Below, piece by piece: positions 51,617 through 60,219 of a DNA stretch of 64,000 nucleotides. How positions within the stretch are numbered: the stretch's first letter is position 1; each line of letters begins with the position of its first letter. Position numbers and translations under genes: made by a program. Origin of the DNA: Deltaproteobacteria bacterium. GTDB taxonomy: Bacteria; Desulfobacterota; Binatia; UTPRO1. The DNA lies in assembly GCA_020852955.1 (NCBI GenBank), contig JADYZW010000030.1:1-64000 (forward strand). The letters are read 5' to 3'. The notes beneath the pieces were generated by a model, which was not told where the DNA came from, ran no database searches, and saw only the letters and a program-made list of their open reading frames with translations.

Positions 51617-52285
51617 ATGGCCCGGGTCGTGCATGGGGTGCCCTCGGTGGACGACCAGACCGCGCTCGCGTTCGCGACCCGCGCCCCGACCGTCGCGCTC
51701 AGGGATCCGCTCGCGGAGTTCCTGGGCGCGCTTCGGCCGGGCGGCACCTTTCGGTACGGCTACGAGGATGCCGTGAAGCTCTGCGGGCACTCGTGTCCGA
51801 CCATCGCGCGGGCCTACCTGATGACGGTCGTGGCGCTCGGTCGTCTCTACCCCGGCGACACGCCGGTCCGCGGCGACATCGAGGTGACGGTCGGCGGGGA
51901 GCGGGACGACGGCGGGTCGGGCCCCATGGCGCTCGTCGTCGGACTCCTCACCGGGGCGGCGCCCGAGACCGGCTTCGGCGGGTTGATGGGCCGCTGGCGG
52001 CGCAAGGACCTGCTGCGCTTCGACGCGCGGCTCGCGGGCCGCATGCGGTTCCGGCGCACGGACACCGGCGCCGCGGTCGAGGTGGCGTGCGACACCGGGC
52101 TCGTCCCCCCCTCGCCGGAGCTCCCGACGCTGATGAGGGCGGCTCTCGGCGGCCAGGCGAGCGCGGAGGAGCACCGCCGGTTCGCTACGCTGTGGCAGGA
52201 TCGGGTGGAGCGCATGGTGACGGGCGACCCGACGCGCATCGTCCAGGTGTTCGATCTCGACCCGGTGCCGGGAGGATCGGGCTGA
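51617..52285 (+). CDS. FmdE-like domain protein
   Basis: A 222-aa protein resembling the FmdE domain (formylmethanofuran dehydrogenase subunit E-like). The diagnostic loop is [18 protein letters not shown], with C56, H58 and C60 as putative metal ligands. It is followed by [25 protein letters not shown] and [12 protein letters not shown]. The domain occurs in many non-methanogens in Mo- or metal-related contexts and its role there is unsettled. It is divergent from the sigma-54 activator, sharing a 70-nt intergenic region, which suggests a joint regulon with the hemerythrin gene. I found no sigma-54 promoter directly upstream of it. Confidence 0.72.
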   Translation: MARVVHGVPSVDDQTALAFATRAPTVALRDPLAEFLGALRPGGTFRYGYEDAVKLCGHSCPTIARAYLMTVVALGRLYPGDTPVRGDIEVTVGGERDDGGSGPMALVVGLLTGAAPETGFGGLMGRWRRKDLLRFDARLAGRMRFRRTDTGAAVEVACDTGLVPPSPELPTLMRAALGGQASAEEHRRFATLWQDRVERMVTGDPTRIVQVFDLDPVPGGSG

Positions 52286-52375
52286 CCGTGCGACCACCCG
52301 TTCTTCCGTGTCGTCGCGCCGGTCGCTAGGGTCGGCGTCGCGCGTCCTGCGGCACGGGCTCGGCGGGGAGGACAG

Positions 52376-53905
52376 ATGGGAGCGGGTCGGTGGTCGGCGA
52401 TCATGGCGTGCGGCGCGCTCTTCGTCGCGACCGGATGCGGCGGCGACGCGCCGACGCCGATCGCGCAAGGGTTCGGCGGGCGCTTCGTGCCCGTGTTCAC
52501 GGGACGTCCGGCGGTCGCGCGACCGGTCGAGGTCGCGCCGGTCGCGCAGCACCCGTTCATGGCGCGGAACGGGTGGAGCAACATGCACGGCGACGGCGCC
52601 GCGAGCGACACGCACCCGGAGAGCGGGCCGCTCGGGCGGGATCCGGAGATCGTCTCGACGGCGCGCGGCCTCTTCGGCGGCGAGTGCGCGTCGGTGACGT
52701 TCGATCGAGCGGGGCGCATCGTGACGGTGTGCACGAGCGCGTTCCGGATGCAGCTCCTCGTGCTCGACCCGGCCACGCTCCGCGCCCTCGCGTCGTACGA
52801 CCTGCCGCCGCGTCCGTCGATGAGGTCGCTTTCGATCCGGACGATCACGACCGATACCTCGGGCGGCGCGTATTTCTACCTCGACGAGCGGGACCGCGCG
52901 GTGCTCGGGACGGCGGCGCACCGCATCGAGCTGGTCGCGCACGACGAGGCGGGCTTCCGCCTCGAGCGCGTCTACGACCTGGCGGAGACGATCGCACCGG
53001 GCGAGCCCGCGCGAAGCGCCGCGGACGCGATCGTCGCGGTGCTCCCCGACTGGAGCGGGCGCTGGTACTGGTTCGTCACCCGCTTCGGGATGGTGGGGAC
53101 CGTCGAGCGCGAGAGCGGCCGCGTCGCGACCCGCCGGCTCGACGGCGAACGCATCCAGAACTCGTTCGCGGTCGGACCCGACGGCGCGTTCGTCGTGTCC
53201 GATCACGCCCTCTACGATTTCGCCGCCGATCCGGACACCGGCGCGCCGACGATCGCGTGGCGCGCGCCCTACGACCGCGGCGCGCGCCGCAAGCTCGGCC
53301 AGCTCGACCAGGGCTCCGGTACGACCCCGACGCTTCTCGGCGACGACTGGGTCGCGATCGCCGACAACGCCGAGCCGCGCCTGAACGTGCTGGTCTACCG
53401 GCGCGGGCGCGCCGCGGAGGGCGACGACCGGCAGCGCTTGATCTGCACGCAGCCGCTCTTCGCTCCCGGCGCGAGTGCCACCGACAACAGCTTCATCGGT
53501 GTCGGCCGCTCGCTCGTGGTCGAGAACAACGCGGGCTACGACATCTTCGCGACCATGATGTTCGGCCGGACCAGCGCGGGCGGCGTCGCGCGGGTCGACA
53601 TCGACGAGGACGGCCGCGGTTGTCACGTCGTCTGGACGAGCGCCGAGATCTCCCAGACGGCGGTGCCGAAGCTCTCCATCGGGAACGGCCTCGTCTACCT
53701 CTACACGAAGCTCGCCGACGCTCCCTGGTGGACCGACGCCTACTACCTGACGGCGGTCGACTTCCGGACCGGGGAGACGGTCTATCGGGCGCGTACGGGG
53801 GTCGGGCTCGGCTACGACAACCACTGGGCGCCGGTGACGATCGGTCCGAACGGCACGGCCTACGTCGGTACGCTCCGCGGCCTCCTCGCGGTCCGCGACC
53901 GCTGA
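52376..53905 (+). CDS. Exported lipoprotein, probable PQQ/beta-propeller-like, unknown function
   Basis: A 509-aa lipoprotein with signal peptide and lipobox ending at Cys21 (ATGCGG). The mature part begins with a Pro/Ala stretch and RNGWSNMHGDGAASDTHPESGPL. Repeating strands such as VTFDRAGRIVTVC, FAVGPDGAFVVSDHALYDF and VTIGPNGTAYVGTLRGLLAV resemble PQQ/quinoprotein-like propellers, but without catalytic motifs. ATG 52376 has GGGGAGG close upstream. The gene is 120 nt before the LolA-like gene and on the same strand. The function is unknown. Confidence 0.7.
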   Translation: MGAGRWSAIMACGALFVATGCGGDAPTPIAQGFGGRFVPVFTGRPAVARPVEVAPVAQHPFMARNGWSNMHGDGAASDTHPESGPLGRDPEIVSTARGLFGGECASVTFDRAGRIVTVCTSAFRMQLLVLDPATLRALASYDLPPRPSMRSLSIRTITTDTSGGAYFYLDERDRAVLGTAAHRIELVAHDEAGFRLERVYDLAETIAPGEPARSAADAIVAVLPDWSGRWYWFVTRFGMVGTVERESGRVATRRLDGERIQNSFAVGPDGAFVVSDHALYDFAADPDTGAPTIAWRAPYDRGARRKLGQLDQGSGTTPTLLGDDWVAIADNAEPRLNVLVYRRGRAAEGDDRQRLICTQPLFAPGASATDNSFIGVGRSLVVENNAGYDIFATMMFGRTSAGGVARVDIDEDGRGCHVVWTSAEISQTAVPKLSIGNGLVYLYTKLADAPWWTDAYYLTAVDFRTGETVYRARTGVGLGYDNHWAPVTIGPNGTAYVGTLRGLLAVRDR

Positions 53906-54024
53906 CGGAGTGCACCGATTCGACGCGGGGAATCGAGCCGCCGAGCGTTGCCGCGATGCGGCCGTCGGCGGTAAGAGGCCTGGCACGAGACGGCGCCGCA
54001 CGCGGCGCGCGGAGGAGGCTCGAC

Positions 54025-54792
54025 ATGACTCCCGGTTCCTTCCGGCATCCGTGGAGACTCGCGATCGCGCTGCTCGTGCTCGCGCGGGCGGCACGGGCCG
54101 AGGGCGACGACCCGCGCGAGCTCGTGAAGCGCGTCCTCGACGCGGTGCCGAAGGTCGCGCTCACCGCCCGGGCGACGCTCACCTCCGACCGGGGCTGGAC
54201 GCGCGAGCTCGCGCTCAGCCGCGCGTTCGTCGACGGCGCCGACGCCTCCTACCTGGAGGTCACGGCGCCGCTCGATCTCAAGGACACGCGCTTCCTGCTG
54301 ATCGACCGCGCCGAGGGGCGCGACGAGCAGTTCATCTACGTCCCGACCGTGAAGCGGGCGATGCAGGTCTCGGAGGAGACCCGCAAGCAGCCGTTCCTCG
54401 GCTCGGACTTCGACGTGAGCGACATGGTGCGCCCGGAGCTCGACGCCTTCACCTACCGCGTCGTCGGCGACGAGACGGTCGTCGGCCGGGCCGCGCGCCT
54501 GGTCGAGGCGATGCCCAAGGCGCCCGAGAAGGAGCTCTACGCGAAGACCGTCTCGGCGATCGACCCGCGCGACCTGCTCGTGCTGCGCGTGCAGTTCTTC
54601 GATGCGAAGGGCGCGCTCCGCAAGGTGTGGACGCTCGACACGGTCGAGCGGGTCGACGGCCACTGGATCCCGATGGCGCAGCGCATGGAGGATCTGAAGG
54701 ACGGACACTGGTCGCGCCTCACGCTCGCCGAGGTGCGGTACGGCGCCGACGTCTCGCCCGACGTCTTCAAGCGCAGCCACCTGAACCGCTGA
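54025..54792 (+). CDS. Outer-membrane lipoprotein-sorting-like protein (LolA-like fold)
   Basis: A 255-aa secreted protein with a signal peptide (~1-26). It matches the LolA-like family annotated as outer-membrane lipoprotein-sorting protein: VKRVLDAVPKVALTARATLTS, SYLEVTAPLDLKDTRFLLIDR, FIYVPTVKRAMQVSEE, FLGSDFDVSDM and VDGHWIPMAQRMED. These occur next to RND or ABC-2 exporters and probably carry lipid or lipoprotein cargo. ATG 54025 has GGAGGAGG 6 nt upstream. The ABC-2 permease gene starts 11 nt after its stop, so the two are an operon. Confidence 0.85.
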   Translation: MTPGSFRHPWRLAIALLVLARAARAEGDDPRELVKRVLDAVPKVALTARATLTSDRGWTRELALSRAFVDGADASYLEVTAPLDLKDTRFLLIDRAEGRDEQFIYVPTVKRAMQVSEETRKQPFLGSDFDVSDMVRPELDAFTYRVVGDETVVGRAARLVEAMPKAPEKELYAKTVSAIDPRDLLVLRVQFFDAKGALRKVWTLDTVERVDGHWIPMAQRMEDLKDGHWSRLTLAEVRYGADVSPDVFKRSHLNR

Positions 54793-54803
54793 GCGGAGCA
54801 GGC

Positions 54804-55925
54804 ATGCGGTCCCTCCGGGCGATGATCCGCAAGGAGTTCGTGCACATCGCGCGCGACCCGCAGCTGATCGGGTTCGTGATCGGGCTTCCCATCCTGTTGC
54901 TCGTGCTGTTCGGCTACGCCCTCCGTCTCCGCCCCGACCACCTCACGGTGGCGGTCTGGGACCAGGAGAAGAACTTCTTCAGCGTGAGCGTGAAGGACCG
55001 GCTCGCCGACGAGGGCAAGCTCGAGGTCGTGGAGGTCGATTCCGAGGAGACGATCCGGACCTGGTTGAAGGACGGCCGGGCGCGGCTCGGGCTCGTCATC
55101 CCGGCCGGGTTTTCGCAGCGCCTCGCCGCCGACCAGCAGACGCCGTTCGCCCTGTTCGTCGACGGCAGCATGCCGACGCTCGCGCAGGCCGGGCTCTTCG
55201 GCGCCCGGGTGCTGACGGACGAGGAGGCGTCGGAGGCGCTTCGCTTCGACGACCCGGATCACCCGGCGCTCCCGACCCGCAAGCCGCCGATCGAGATCGT
55301 CGAGGAGATCCTCTTCAACCCCGAGCTCCGCGACTCGGACTTCTTCCTGCCCGGCACGATCGGCATCGTCATCATGCTGGTCACGCTCACCCTGTCGTCG
55401 GGGCTGGTGCGCGAGAAGGAGCAGCAGACGATCGAACAGCTGCTCGTGACGCCCATCTCGCCGGGCGCGCTCATCATCGGCAAGATGCTGCCGTACGGCT
55501 TTATCGCCGCCCTCGACTTCCTGATCGCGGCCGTGCTCGCGCGCGTCGTGTTCGCGCTGCCGTTCCGCGGCTCGGCGATCGGCGTCGTCGTGCTCGCCGC
55601 GCTCTTCATCCTGGCGCTCCTCGCCCTCGGCGCGCTCATCTCGACACTCTCGGAGACGCAGATCCAGGCGAACTTCATGGCGGTCTTCGTGATCGTGCCG
55701 TCGGTCCTGATGTCCGGCTTCGTCTTCCCGATCGAGGCGATGCCGCGCTGGCTCCGGCCGGTGGCCTGGAGCCTGCCGATGACCTATTTCGTCGAGGCGA
55801 GCCGCGGGCTGACGCTGAAGGGGGCTTCGATCGCGGAACTCGGGCGGGACTTCGCCGCGCTCGCGCTCTTCGCGGGCGTGCTCGGCGCCGTGTCGATCGT
55901 GCGGTTCCGGAAGCGGCTCGCGTGA
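54804..55925 (+). CDS. ABC-2-type transporter permease
   Basis: A 373-aa inner-membrane subunit. TM1 lies at ~20-42 (LIGFVIGLPILLLVLFGYAL). A ~140-residue periplasmic domain follows, then five TMs from ~180 with the family signature LVREKEQQTIEQLLVTPISPGALIIGK and FVFPIEAMPRWLRPVAWSLPMTYFVEASRGLTL. It exports an unknown lipid or polymer with an ATPase partner. The nearest is the ABC ATPase at 56545-57555, encoded on the opposite strand and convergent. The stop overlaps the GTG of the cNMP-binding gene (GTGA). Confidence 0.9.
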   Translation: MRSLRAMIRKEFVHIARDPQLIGFVIGLPILLLVLFGYALRLRPDHLTVAVWDQEKNFFSVSVKDRLADEGKLEVVEVDSEETIRTWLKDGRARLGLVIPAGFSQRLAADQQTPFALFVDGSMPTLAQAGLFGARVLTDEEASEALRFDDPDHPALPTRKPPIEIVEEILFNPELRDSDFFLPGTIGIVIMLVTLTLSSGLVREKEQQTIEQLLVTPISPGALIIGKMLPYGFIAALDFLIAAVLARVVFALPFRGSAIGVVVLAALFILALLALGALISTLSETQIQANFMAVFVIVPSVLMSGFVFPIEAMPRWLRPVAWSLPMTYFVEASRGLTLKGASIAELGRDFAALALFAGVLGAVSIVRFRKRLA

Positions 55926-56527
55926 GCGCGAACGGCGAGATCGACGTCCCGAAGGGGACGGTCCTCTTCCGCCAGGGCGACCCGGCGGATGCGATGTACG
56001 TCGTCGCGGCCGGGCGGGTGCGTTTGACGCTCGGCACGGGCGTCGAGCAGCAGGAGATCGGCACGCTCGGACCGGGCGCGTTCTTCGGCGAGGTCTCGCT
56101 CATCACGGGCGGGGAGCGCACGGCCTCGGCCGAGGTGATCGAGGACAGCCGGCTCCTCGTCGTCGATCGCGACGCGTTCCGCATGCTGGTGCAGGACGAT
56201 CTCGCGATCGTCACCCGCATGCTGAACGTGCAGGGCGCGCGCCTGACGCGGACGAACCAGCCGATCCAGCACGGCGTGCAGCGCCTCGCCCGCGTCCGGG
56301 CGATCGCCCACGCCCTTGGCGCCATCGGCTCGGCGATGGCGTTGCCGGCGCGGATTCCCATCCTCGTTCTCGCGGACGATTTCGGCACGACCCCCGAGGC
56401 TCTCGGCGACGTCATCCGGGACCTGATCGCGCGCGGCGCCGGCTCCCGCGACGCCGACACCTGGACCGTCGCTACGCCGTCCGAGGTCGACGCGCTGATC
56501 GCCGCCCTCGCCGCCTACGCGCGCTGA
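55922..56527 (+). CDS. Cyclic-nucleotide-binding-domain protein (Crp-like, degenerate C-terminus)
   Basis: A 201-aa protein. The N-terminal cNMP-binding domain (~8-125) has GTVLFRQGDPADAMYVVAAG, FFGEVSLITGGERTASAEV with the phosphate-binding cassette, and the linker helix. The C-terminal ~75 residues (RIPILVLADDFGTTPEALGDVIRDLIARGAG) look like a wing-helix remnant that may or may not bind DNA. GTG 55922 overlaps the permease TGA, so they are translationally coupled, a placement suggesting regulation of the transporter at protein or gene level. Ligand unknown; the window also holds a nucleotide cyclase at 23981. Confidence 0.78.
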   Translation: MSANGEIDVPKGTVLFRQGDPADAMYVVAAGRVRLTLGTGVEQQEIGTLGPGAFFGEVSLITGGERTASAEVIEDSRLLVVDRDAFRMLVQDDLAIVTRMLNVQGARLTRTNQPIQHGVQRLARVRAIAHALGAIGSAMALPARIPILVLADDFGTTPEALGDVIRDLIARGAGSRDADTWTVATPSEVDALIAALAAYAR

Positions 56528-56544
56528 CGCGGCCGCGCCCGGCT

Positions 56545-57555
56545 TCAGCGTTCCGCCGCCGCCTCCCTGTCCATGCGGCGCGTGAAGGACACGAAGATGT
56601 CCTCGAGGCTGGGGTACACCGAGCGGATCGCGCGCACCTCGACCCGCGCCGCGAGCAGGTGCTTGCGGAGCGTGTCCATCACGGCCGCGCGCTGCGCGGC
56701 GGCCGCGAAGGTCGCGAAGCCGTCCTCGGTCCGCGACTCCGGCGGGACGTCGCGCAGGCGGACGTGCAGCGCCTGCCCGAAGACGCTCACGTCGTCCACG
56801 AAGGGCGCGTGTCGCAACGCCGCCAGCGCCGGCATGAGCGGATGGCACACGATCTCGAGGCGGCGGTTCGTCGCGGCGATCTCCTCCTCCTTCATCGAGT
56901 TCGGGTCGCCGCTCACGAGGAGCTTCCCGTAGTAGATGTAGGCCGCCTGGGTGCAGCGCTCGGCCTCGTCCATGTAGTGCGTCGTGACGAAGAGCGTCGT
57001 GCCCTGTTCGGCGAGCTGGAACAGGAGGTCCCAGAGGAGCCGGCGCGCGACCGGGTCGACGCCGGCCGTCGGCTCGTCGAGGAAGAGGATGCGCGGCTGG
57101 TGGATCAAGGCGCACGCGAGCGCCAGGCGCTGCTTCAAGCCGCCCGAGAGGCTTCCCGAGATCTGTCGCTCGCGGCCGTCGAGACCGCAGAGGCGGACGA
57201 GGTCGCGCTTGCGCTCGTCGGCGGCGTCGTGCGGGACGTCGTACACGTCGCCGAAGAAGTCGAGGTTCTCCCGGATCGTGAGATCCGGGTAGAGGCTGAA
57301 TTTCTGCGACACGTATCCGATCAGTCGCTTCACCCGCTCGGGCTCGCGCGTGACGTCGCAGCCGCCGACGACCGCGTGGCCCGAGGTCGGCGCGAGGAGC
57401 CCGCAGAGCATGCGGATGAGCGTCGTCTTACCGGAGCCGTTCGGCCCGAGCATCCCGAAGATCTCGCCCTCGGCGATCGTCAGGCTCACGTGCGATACCG
57501 CCACGCAGTCGCCGAAGGCGCGCGTCAGGTCTTCGATGACGATGGCGTCCGCCAC
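56545..57555 (-). CDS. ABC transporter ATP-binding protein (ABC-2 exporter type)
   Basis: A ~336-aa ATPase. Walker A GPNGSGKTT, Q-loop SQKFSLYPDLTIRENL, signature LSGGLKQRLALACALI (variant LSGGLK), Walker B ILFLDEPTAGVDP and H-loop THYMDEAERC. A C-terminal ~75-residue regulatory extension (PSLEDIFVSFTRRM) is typical of DrrA/CcmA-like export ATPases. The gene is convergent with the cNMP-binding gene, stops 18 nt apart, rather than in the permease operon, so the pairing is by neighbourhood only. The start GTG 57555 begins the conserved domain; the frame is open ~260 nt further upstream, where the sequence looks low-complexity. Confidence 0.9.
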   Translation of the reverse strand: MADAIVIEDLTRAFGDCVAVSHVSLTIAEGEIFGMLGPNGSGKTTLIRMLCGLLAPTSGHAVVGGCDVTREPERVKRLIGYVSQKFSLYPDLTIRENLDFFGDVYDVPHDAADERKRDLVRLCGLDGRERQISGSLSGGLKQRLALACALIHQPRILFLDEPTAGVDPVARRLLWDLLFQLAEQGTTLFVTTHYMDEAERCTQAAYIYYGKLLVSGDPNSMKEEEIAATNRRLEIVCHPLMPALAALRHAPFVDDVSVFGQALHVRLRDVPPESRTEDGFATFAAAAQRAAVMDTLRKHLLAARVEVRAIRSVYPSLEDIFVSFTRRMDREAAAER

Positions 57556-57866
57556 GGGCTCGGCTTCTACGTCCGCACCGCGGGCGGGGTCAACGACGGC
57601 GGCGTCGCGGCGGGGCGCGGCGTCGTCGCTCGCCGGACCGAGCGCGGTCGCGAGCGAGCGACGGGCGCAGTTCGAGGCGAAGGGTGGCCCGTAGCGCGCG
57701 CCGGCGAACGATCCCGTCGGGCGCGCGCGCCGATCGAGGGGCCTTCGCGACGATCCGCCGGATGCGTCCCTCGTTTGAACTAGCGCGGCGCCTGGTTTAG
57801 CGTCCGCGCCGTCCACGATTCCATCGCCGCGCGCTCCCGGAGCGCGCGCGCACCACGAGGCTTCCC
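57556..57866. other. Intergenic region between ABC ATPase and acyl-CoA dehydrogenase genes
   Basis: Divergent 311-nt region. The minus strand is open in frame with the ATPase up to 57816 (GGSSRRPLDRRAR...), which could be an N-terminal extension but is Arg/Ala-rich and unlike the family. I see no RNA gene or clear promoter. Confidence 0.35.
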
Positions 57867-59057
57867 ATGGTCGATCTCGAACGGTTCAGCGCCGACACGC
57901 GGCAGTGGCTCGAAAAGAACGCGCCGCCGGAGATGCGCGTGCCGCCGAAGTCGCAGGACGAGGTCTGCTGGGGTGGCCGCAAGGCCTCCGCTGTCTACCC
58001 GGCGCCGGTGCTGCGTTGGCTCGCGGTCATGGCCGAGCGCGGCTGGACGGCGCCGACGTGGCCGAAGGAATACGGCGGCGGCGGGCTCTCGAAGGCGGAG
58101 GGGAAGGTGCTCGCCGAGGAGATGGCGAGGCTCTCCCTCCGGCCGCCGCTCACCGGCTTCGGGCTCTCGATGATCGGGCCGCTGCTCCTCCAGGAAGGCA
58201 GCGAGGAGCTCCGCGAGGAGCACCTGCCCCCCATCGTCCGGGGCGAGATCCGCTGGTGCCAGGGCTACTCGGAGCCGGGCTCCGGCTCCGACCTCGCGAG
58301 CCTGCAGACGAAGGCCGTCCGCGACGGCGACGTCTACGTGCTGAACGGCCAGAAGATCTGGACCTCCTACGCCGACAAGGCCGACTGGATGTTCATCCTC
58401 GTCCGTACCGACGCCCAGGCGCCGAAGCACGAGGGCATCACGTTCCTCTTGATGGACATGACCTCGCCCGGCGTCAGCGTGAAGCCGATCAAGCTCATCA
58501 GCGGCTACTCGCCGTTCTGCGAGACCTTCCTTTCGGACGTGCGGGTGCCGGTGAAGAACGTCGTCGGCCGGGTGAACGCCGGCTGGACGATGGCGAAGGC
58601 GCTCCTTGGCCACGAACGCACGATGATCGCCGACGCGTTCAGGGAGCGCGACGACCGCCGGAAGCTGATCGACCTCGGGCGCAAGCACCTCGGGGAGGCG
58701 GACGGGAAGATCGCGGACCCGATCGTCCGCGACCGCATCACGCAGCTCGAGATGGACCAGGCGTGCCTCGACCTCACGCTCGCGCGCTCGCGCGACGGGA
58801 TGAAGGCGGGCCACAAGCCCGGTCCCGAGACGTCGATCTTCAAGTACTACGGCACCGAGCTCAACATGCGCCGGCGCGAGCTCATGGTGAGCATTTGCGG
58901 CCCGCAGGGGCTCGGCTGGGACGGCCCCGGCTTCGACGAGGACGAGCTCAAGATGACGCGCGACTGGCTGCGCTCGCGCGGCAACTCGATCGAGGGCGGC
59001 ACCTCGGAGATCCAGCTCAACATCATCGCCAAGCGCGTGCTCGGCCTGCCGGACTAG
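57867..59057 (+). CDS. Acyl-CoA dehydrogenase, large partner of an acyl-CoA dehydrogenase pair
   Basis: A 396-aa FadE-type acyl-CoA dehydrogenase. Landmarks are GWTAPTWPKEYGGGGLS, WCQGYSEPGSGSDLASLQT, LNGQKIWTSYADKADWM and NSIEGGTSEIQLNIIAKRVLG. ATG 57867 has no strong ribosome site. It is 13 nt upstream of a second, shorter acyl-CoA dehydrogenase. In actinobacteria such tandem pairs form alpha2beta2 heterotetramers acting on bulky substrates such as sterol side chains, with FAD at only half of the interfaces. Heterotetramer formation here is an inference from gene pairing. Substrate unknown. Confidence 0.9.
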   Translation: MVDLERFSADTRQWLEKNAPPEMRVPPKSQDEVCWGGRKASAVYPAPVLRWLAVMAERGWTAPTWPKEYGGGGLSKAEGKVLAEEMARLSLRPPLTGFGLSMIGPLLLQEGSEELREEHLPPIVRGEIRWCQGYSEPGSGSDLASLQTKAVRDGDVYVLNGQKIWTSYADKADWMFILVRTDAQAPKHEGITFLLMDMTSPGVSVKPIKLISGYSPFCETFLSDVRVPVKNVVGRVNAGWTMAKALLGHERTMIADAFRERDDRRKLIDLGRKHLGEADGKIADPIVRDRITQLEMDQACLDLTLARSRDGMKAGHKPGPETSIFKYYGTELNMRRRELMVSICGPQGLGWDGPGFDEDELKMTRDWLRSRGNSIEGGTSEIQLNIIAKRVLGLPD

Positions 59058-59070
59058 GAAAGACCCGCCC

Positions 59071-60219
59071 ATGGATCTGGTGCTGAACGAAGAGCAGGAG
59101 ATGCTCGCGCGGAGCGCGCGCGAGTTCGTGACCGGGCGCTCGTCGCTCCGGCGGGTGCGGCAGCTCCGCGACACGAACGACCCGGACGGCTTCTCGCGCG
59201 AGCTCTGGCGCGAGATGGCGGGACTCGGCTGGCTCGGGATCACGATCCCGGAGGCGCTCGGCGGCGCGGGGCTCGGCTGGATGGATCAGATGGTCGTGCT
59301 GGAGGAGATGGGGCGCGGCCTCATGCCCGAGCCGTTCACCTCGACGGTGCTGCTCGGCGCGACGGCGCTCCTCCTCGGCGGGAGCGACGCGCAGCGGCGG
59401 GCGCACCTGCCGAAGATCGCGGGTGGCGAGCGGCTCTTCGCGGCCGCGTATCAGGAGACCGGGAGCCGCTACGACGCGAGCACGGTCGCGACCACGGCCG
59501 TGAAGAGCGCCAAGGGATTCACGATCGCGGGCGAAAAGATCCAGGTGCTCGACGGGCACGTCGCGGACGTCCTCGTGGTGTCGGCGCGCACGTCGGGGGC
59601 GACCGGCGACGCCGACGGTCTCACGCTCTTGCTCGTCGCCGCCGACACTCCGGGCGTCGCGATCGAGCGCCAGTCGCGCATCGACGGCCGGAACGCGGCG
59701 CTCGTGCGCTTCGACGGGGTCGAGGTCGGCGCCGACGCGGTGCTCGGCGCGGTCGGCGGCGGCGGCGCGCTCCTCGGACGCGTGCTCGACCGGGCGTGCA
59801 TCGGGGTCTCGGCGGAGATGCTCGGCGCGATGCAGGCCGCCTTCGCGATGACCAACGAGTACCTCAAGACCCGCATGCAGTTCGGCGTTCCGATCGGGAG
59901 CTTCCAGGCCCTCAAGCACCGCGCGGCGAAGATGTACATCGAGCTCGAGCTCTCGCGCTCGGCGGTCCTCGGCGCGCACCGCGCGCTCGACGAGGGGAAG
60001 GACGACGCGACCGTCGCCAAGCTCGCGAGCCTCGCCAAGGCCCGTTGCTCCGACGCCTTCGCGCTGATCGGTAACGAGTGCGTGCAGATGCACGGCGGGA
60101 TCGGCGTCACCGACGAGCACGACATCGGCCTGTTCTTCAAGCGCGCCCGGGTCGCCGAGGCGACCTTCGGCGACGCCGCCTTCCACCGCGCCCGCACCGC
60201 GCGTCTCGAAGGGTATTGA
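59071..60219 (+). CDS. Acyl-CoA dehydrogenase, small partner of an acyl-CoA dehydrogenase pair
   Basis: A 382-aa acyl-CoA dehydrogenase-family protein. Start MDLVLNEEQEMLARSAREF at ATG 59071 with AGGAAAG upstream. The middle domain is divergent (AAYQETGSRYDASTVATTA), lacking the usual TEPxAGSD, so its FAD/acyl site may be altered. The helical domain has TRMQFGVPIGSFQALKHRAA and the end is HGGIGVTDEHDIGLFFKRARV. The catalytic base cannot be placed with confidence. Together with the upstream gene it looks like one subunit of a heteromeric enzyme. Its TGA overlaps the TTG start of the cyclopropane synthase gene (TTGA). Confidence 0.88.
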   Translation: MDLVLNEEQEMLARSAREFVTGRSSLRRVRQLRDTNDPDGFSRELWREMAGLGWLGITIPEALGGAGLGWMDQMVVLEEMGRGLMPEPFTSTVLLGATALLLGGSDAQRRAHLPKIAGGERLFAAAYQETGSRYDASTVATTAVKSAKGFTIAGEKIQVLDGHVADVLVVSARTSGATGDADGLTLLLVAADTPGVAIERQSRIDGRNAALVRFDGVEVGADAVLGAVGGGGALLGRVLDRACIGVSAEMLGAMQAAFAMTNEYLKTRMQFGVPIGSFQALKHRAAKMYIELELSRSAVLGAHRALDEGKDDATVAKLASLAKARCSDAFALIGNECVQMHGGIGVTDEHDIGLFFKRARVAEATFGDAAFHRARTARLEGY

